The notes below the pieces were generated by a model. It saw nothing but the letters and a program-made list of their open reading frames with translations, searched no databases and was not told the DNA's origin. Shown here one piece after another: positions 60,641-64,000 of a stretch of DNA of 64,000 nt. This DNA comes from JBBAEV01 sp041655735 (GTDB lineage: Bacteria; Bacillota_I; Bacilli_A; RF39; UBA660), in NCBI GenBank assembly GCA_041655735.1, contig JBBAEV010000001.1, forward strand, positions 1 to 64,000. Reading direction: 5' to 3'. Every line of letters starts with the position of its first letter. Position 1 is the stretch's first letter. The position numbers were made by a program, and so were the translations under genes.

Positions 60641-63538
60641 ATGGCACGTAAAAGAAAAAGTAAATTAAATCTTAAAAATAAGAAAATTAAACTTACAATT
60701 GCTATTATAGGAGCTTCAATTTTAACTTTATTAGTAATTACTTTAGGATGGTTCTGGAGTATTTTATTACTAGGAATAATTGTTTTAATACCATTAATAT
60801 TAAAATCTAGTAATAAAATTAAAAATGTATTTAAAAAACCCAAACATACAAAAAGAAAAAGTAAAAATCATAGAAATAAGAAAAAGAAAAAAAGAACACT
60901 AAAAATAGTTTTATTAATAATGTTATTTTTAGGTCTTATTGGATTATTAAGTGTTATTGGAGTAATGATATATGTTGCATCTACTTCTCCAGAATTTGAT
61001 CCAAACAATTTATATACAAAAGAAACTACCATTATATATGATAGCGAAAACAATGTTATCGCAGAATTAGGATTAGAAAAAAGAGAAAATATTAGTTTTA
61101 ATAAACTTCCTCAAGTATTAATAGACGCGATTATCGCAACTGAAGATTCAAGATTCTATCAACACAATGGTTTTGATTTACCTCGTTTTTCTAAAGCAAC
61201 CATGGGTCAATTAACTGGTAATAGTGAAGCTGGTGGTGGTTCCACCTTAACAATGCAGGTTGTTAAAAACGCATTTACTTCATTTGATCAAACAATAGTC
61301 CGTAAACTAACTGATATATATATGGCTATATTTAAATTGGAAAAAAATTATACTAAAGAAGAGATAATTGAATTCTATGTTAACACTCCATATCTTGGTG
61401 GTGGATCTTATGGTGTTCAACAAGCATCACGTACATATTTTGATAAGTCAGTATCAGAATTAAACTTAGCGGAAGCAGCTTTAATTGCGGGCCTCTTTCA
61501 ATCTCCAGGAGCTTACGATCCATTTTTGTATCCAGATAAAGCAGAAAACAGAAGAGGAACTGTTTTATACCTAATGAAAAGACATGGCTATATTACTCAA
61601 GAACAATATGACATAGCTAAAGCTATCACCATTACTGATATGATTAAAGGGCAAAAAAATAAATCTTTAGAATATCAAGGATATATTGATGTAGTTATCG
61701 ACGAAGTCATTAAAAAATCAAATGAAGAATATAATCCATATGACACATCAATGGAAATATATACTAATATGGTTAAATCTAAACAAGATCATGCTAATAA
61801 AATTATAAATGGTGAAGCATATAAATTCCGTAATGATACTATTCAAACTGGTTTTGCGGTTACGGAAACTAAAACAGGAAAGGTCGTAGCTATTGGCGCC
61901 GGACGTAATAGGGATGGCGAAAGAAAATGGAACTATGCAACTATGATCAAAAGGCAACCAGGCTCAACAGCTAAACCATTATTTGATTATGGACCAGCTT
62001 TTGAATTCAGTAACTGGTCCCCAGCTACTCCCGTTTTAGATGAACCAACTACTTATAGTGATGGTAAACCAATAAATAACGCTGATGGTAAATATTTTGG
62101 ATTAATAACAGCTCGTCAAGCTTTAAAAGGTTCAAGAAATATTCCAGCATTAAATACTTTTAAACAAATGGATAATAAGAGTATTGTGGCTTTTGTTACT
62201 AGTTTAGGGATTAAACCAGAAATATCAAATGACAAAGTTCATGAAGCTCATGCTATTGGAGGTTTCAATGGTGTGTCTCCACTAGAAATGGCTGGTGCTT
62301 ACTCTGCTTTTTCAAATGGTGGATATTATATTCAACCATATACTGTTTCAAAAATAGTCTTAAAAGAAACTGGTGAAACAATTGAATATAAACCTCAAAA
62401 AGAAAGAGTAATGAAAGACACTACTGCTTTTCTAATAACCGATATATTAAAAGGAAAAAGCATAAACGGAGTCCCTGTTTCTCATAAAACTGGAACTAGT
62501 AATCTTGATAGCAAGAGAGAAAAAGAACTTGGCCTTCCAGCTAATACTGTACCCGATGCTTGGGTAGTTGGATATAGTCCTGATTATGCTATCGCTATGT
62601 GGTATGGTTATGACGAAACAACTAAAGAACATTATATGACTACATCAGTTGCTTGGTCTGATAGAATGCCATTATTTAATGCTATCGCTAAAGGCATTAT
62701 TAAAAAAGCAGAAGCAACTAAATTTCCTGGATGTAAAAATGTACATCGAGTAACCATAGAAAAAGAAACAATTCCTGCGATGCTTCCTAGTCAATTCACT
62801 CCTGATGATATGAAATTTTCTGATTATTTTATCAAAGGAACTGAGCCAGTAGAAGTTTCTCCTCGTTATTCTCAATTTGATGATGTCGCAAATTTAGACG
62901 GAGAATATAACAGTAGTTCAAACCAAGTAACTTTAACATGGAATGAAATTGATCTTCCAAATCACTTAACCACTGATTATTTAGATAATTATTATGCAAA
63001 TGCATATGGTAAATTCAAAGATAAATATTTAACTAGTCGTTTAAATTATGATAAAAATAAAATGGGTATTATTGGTTATAATATTTATTCAAAAAATAAA
63101 ACAACAGGAGCTTTAACTTTATTAGGTTTTACTACTAATAATTCATATACTTATACTGTTTCCAGTAGTATTAATTCTATAACCTATGTGGTTAAAACAG
63201 CATATTCAAAATATAAAAATAATCAAAGTAATGGTAGTGAAATAACCTTATCAATTGAAAATAATATATATTTTAATATAAGTTTAAATGGTAGTAAAAA
63301 CATCCTTGTTCCTATAGGATCAAAGTATGAGGATAATGGATTTGAATATACTGTATTAGATGATGGGATTAATGTAACAGAATCAGCTTCTACTGCTGAA
63401 TATACAATCCTTCCAAATAAAAGTACTGTATCTGGTATTGCTGTTGATACTAGCGTTACTGGCCTATATGTTATTAAATACATCGTTAGTTATGGTGGGC
63501 AATCTGAAAAAATTGAAAGAAATGTTACAGTACAATAA
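60641..63538 (+). CDS. pbp1A: class A penicillin-binding protein (PBP1A type)
   Basis: 965 residues. It has two hydrophobic stretches near the N-terminus (about 17-35 and 37-55) besides the usual anchor (about 88-112), which is unusual. The GT51 domain shows ATEDSRFYQHNGFD, GGSTLTMQV and YLGGGSYGVQQA. The transpeptidase has QPGSTAKP (active Ser), a SRN-type motif (GSRNIPA) and HKTGTSN. The C-terminus (about 745-965) has a fibronectin-like part and a DUF5011/Ig-like domain. It polymerises and crosslinks peptidoglycan, showing that the organism has a wall. Confidence 0.96.
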   Translation: MARKRKSKLNLKNKKIKLTIAIIGASILTLLVITLGWFWSILLLGIIVLIPLILKSSNKIKNVFKKPKHTKRKSKNHRNKKKKKRTLKIVLLIMLFLGLIGLLSVIGVMIYVASTSPEFDPNNLYTKETTIIYDSENNVIAELGLEKRENISFNKLPQVLIDAIIATEDSRFYQHNGFDLPRFSKATMGQLTGNSEAGGGSTLTMQVVKNAFTSFDQTIVRKLTDIYMAIFKLEKNYTKEEIIEFYVNTPYLGGGSYGVQQASRTYFDKSVSELNLAEAALIAGLFQSPGAYDPFLYPDKAENRRGTVLYLMKRHGYITQEQYDIAKAITITDMIKGQKNKSLEYQGYIDVVIDEVIKKSNEEYNPYDTSMEIYTNMVKSKQDHANKIINGEAYKFRNDTIQTGFAVTETKTGKVVAIGAGRNRDGERKWNYATMIKRQPGSTAKPLFDYGPAFEFSNWSPATPVLDEPTTYSDGKPINNADGKYFGLITARQALKGSRNIPALNTFKQMDNKSIVAFVTSLGIKPEISNDKVHEAHAIGGFNGVSPLEMAGAYSAFSNGGYYIQPYTVSKIVLKETGETIEYKPQKERVMKDTTAFLITDILKGKSINGVPVSHKTGTSNLDSKREKELGLPANTVPDAWVVGYSPDYAIAMWYGYDETTKEHYMTTSVAWSDRMPLFNAIAKGIIKKAEATKFPGCKNVHRVTIEKETIPAMLPSQFTPDDMKFSDYFIKGTEPVEVSPRYSQFDDVANLDGEYNSSSNQVTLTWNEIDLPNHLTTDYLDNYYANAYGKFKDKYLTSRLNYDKNKMGIIGYNIYSKNKTTGALTLLGFTTNNSYTYTVSSSINSITYVVKTAYSKYKNNQSNGSEITLSIENNIYFNISLNGSKNILVPIGSKYEDNGFEYTVLDDGINVTESASTAEYTILPNKSTVSGIAVDTSVTGLYVIKYIVSYGGQSEKIERNVTVQ

Positions 63539-63568
63539 AAGACAAGAATAATTAATTCTTGTCTTTTT
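63537..63568. terminator. bidirectional terminator between pbp1A and nth
   Basis: A perfect AAAAGACAAGAAT/ATTCTTGTCTTTT palindrome, overlapping the nth stop. Confidence 0.85.
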
Positions 63569-64000
63569 CATTACATATATCTTTTAATAAACAATTATTG
63601 CATTCTGGCTTTTTAGCCTTACAATGGTATCTTCCAAATAAAACCATTTGATGATGCACCTTAGACCAATATTTTTTATCAATAATTTTCATCAATTTTT
63701 TTTCTATTTTAAATTCGTTGTCACTTTTTAAAACTAACCCTAATCTCTTACTGACTCTTTTAACATGAGTATCAACTGCAATACTAGGTTCTTTAAATAG
63801 AACACTAGTTACCACATTAGCTGTTTTTATTCCAATACCCTTTAATTTCATTAACTCTTTTTTATCATTAGGAACTATTCCTTTATACTTTATAATCAAA
63901 TCCTGTGCTATTTCTTTTATATAATAAGCTTTACGATTATAAGTTCCAATTGCCCTAATTATTTTTTTAATATCCTTTTCATCTGCCCTATTTAAATCTT
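63552..64000 (-). CDS. nth: endonuclease III, 5' end outside window
   Basis: The frame is open to the right edge (149 codons visible). It shows the helix-hairpin-helix LMKLKGIGIKTANVV with catalytic Lys, AVDTHVKRVSKRLGL with catalytic Asp, and the iron-sulfur motif C-x6-C-x2-C-x5-C (CKAKKPECNNCLLKDIC). It excises oxidised pyrimidines. The visible left part begins DLNRADEKDIKKIIRAIG. In Bacillus nth is also near recU-ponA, with dnaD. Confidence 0.95.
   Translation of the reverse strand, partial: DLNRADEKDIKKIIRAIGTYNRKAYYIKEIAQDLIIKYKGIVPNDKKELMKLKGIGIKTANVVTSVLFKEPSIAVDTHVKRVSKRLGLVLKSDNEFKIEKKLMKIIDKKYWSKVHHQMVLFGRYHCKAKKPECNNCLLKDICNEKDKN

Noticed and set aside
60553..60843. Minus-strand open frame across recU and pbp1A
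   Set aside because: Shadow of two well-supported genes on the other strand.

Overview
The window is about 27-30% G+C by eye and reads cleanly with the standard code. It carries conserved housekeeping genes in an order closely matching Bacillus subtilis, nearly all on the minus strand, as on one replichore. Gram-positive markers include PolC plus DnaE, DnaB/DnaI helicase loaders, RecU, RNase Y, PrkC/PrpC with PASTA repeats, GpsB, a class A PBP and a T-box. Very low G+C, a ThrRS without its TGS domain, an L20 with an added tail and many paralogous prepilins suggest a walled, uncultured Bacilli lineage near the Mollicutes/Erysipelotrichia (RF39-like gut bacteria). That placement is inference.

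Accessory end (1-5.8 kb). From left to right there is an MqsR-type toxin with a zinc-finger/HTH/Panacea antitoxin and a palindromic operator, a 16-bp copy of a tRNA-Pro 3' end, a two-gene operon with a HopA1-like protein, a decayed DUF4238 gene, and a MerR regulator with a VirD4/TraG-like tail. Similar hairpin-bearing repeats separate the modules.

Core block 1 (5.8-22 kb): YgjP-like peptidase, DUF2207 protein and LemA; sspI(+); the infC-rpmI-rplT operon with an L20-type leader and a probable AUA start for IF3; a T-box(Thr)-controlled orf148-thrS operon; a divergent RNB-like protein; dnaI, dnaB, mutM, a CDF transporter and polA. Core block 2 (22-33 kb): dinB, polC, pyk, an unknown gene, dnaE, rpmB(+) and a 26-codon spoVM.

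Core block 3 (33-48.7 kb): rpe-rsgA-prkC-prpC-rlmN-orf222-fmt-priA, an HD protein, rseP-cdsA, a prepilin, rpsP-khpA, cotE, orf89, an RNHCP gene and miaB. Core block 4 (48.7-64 kb): decayed genes, serS, a YoeB remnant, spoVS, a pilin fused to GLUG repeats, rny, recA with a LexA box, pgsA, a RodZ-like gene, unknown genes, rnpB, gpsB, a holin-like gene, recU-pbp1A(+) and a partial nth.

The most striking result is that four sporulation genes (sspI, spoVM, cotE, spoVS) sit at their ancestral Bacillus positions. spoVM is only 26 codons and easily missed. Together they indicate a spore-forming lineage or the recent descendant of one. The best candidates for undescribed biology are the HopA1-like operon inside hairpin-bounded modules, the GLUG-pilin fusion and the divergent RNB protein with an ankyrin-like segment.
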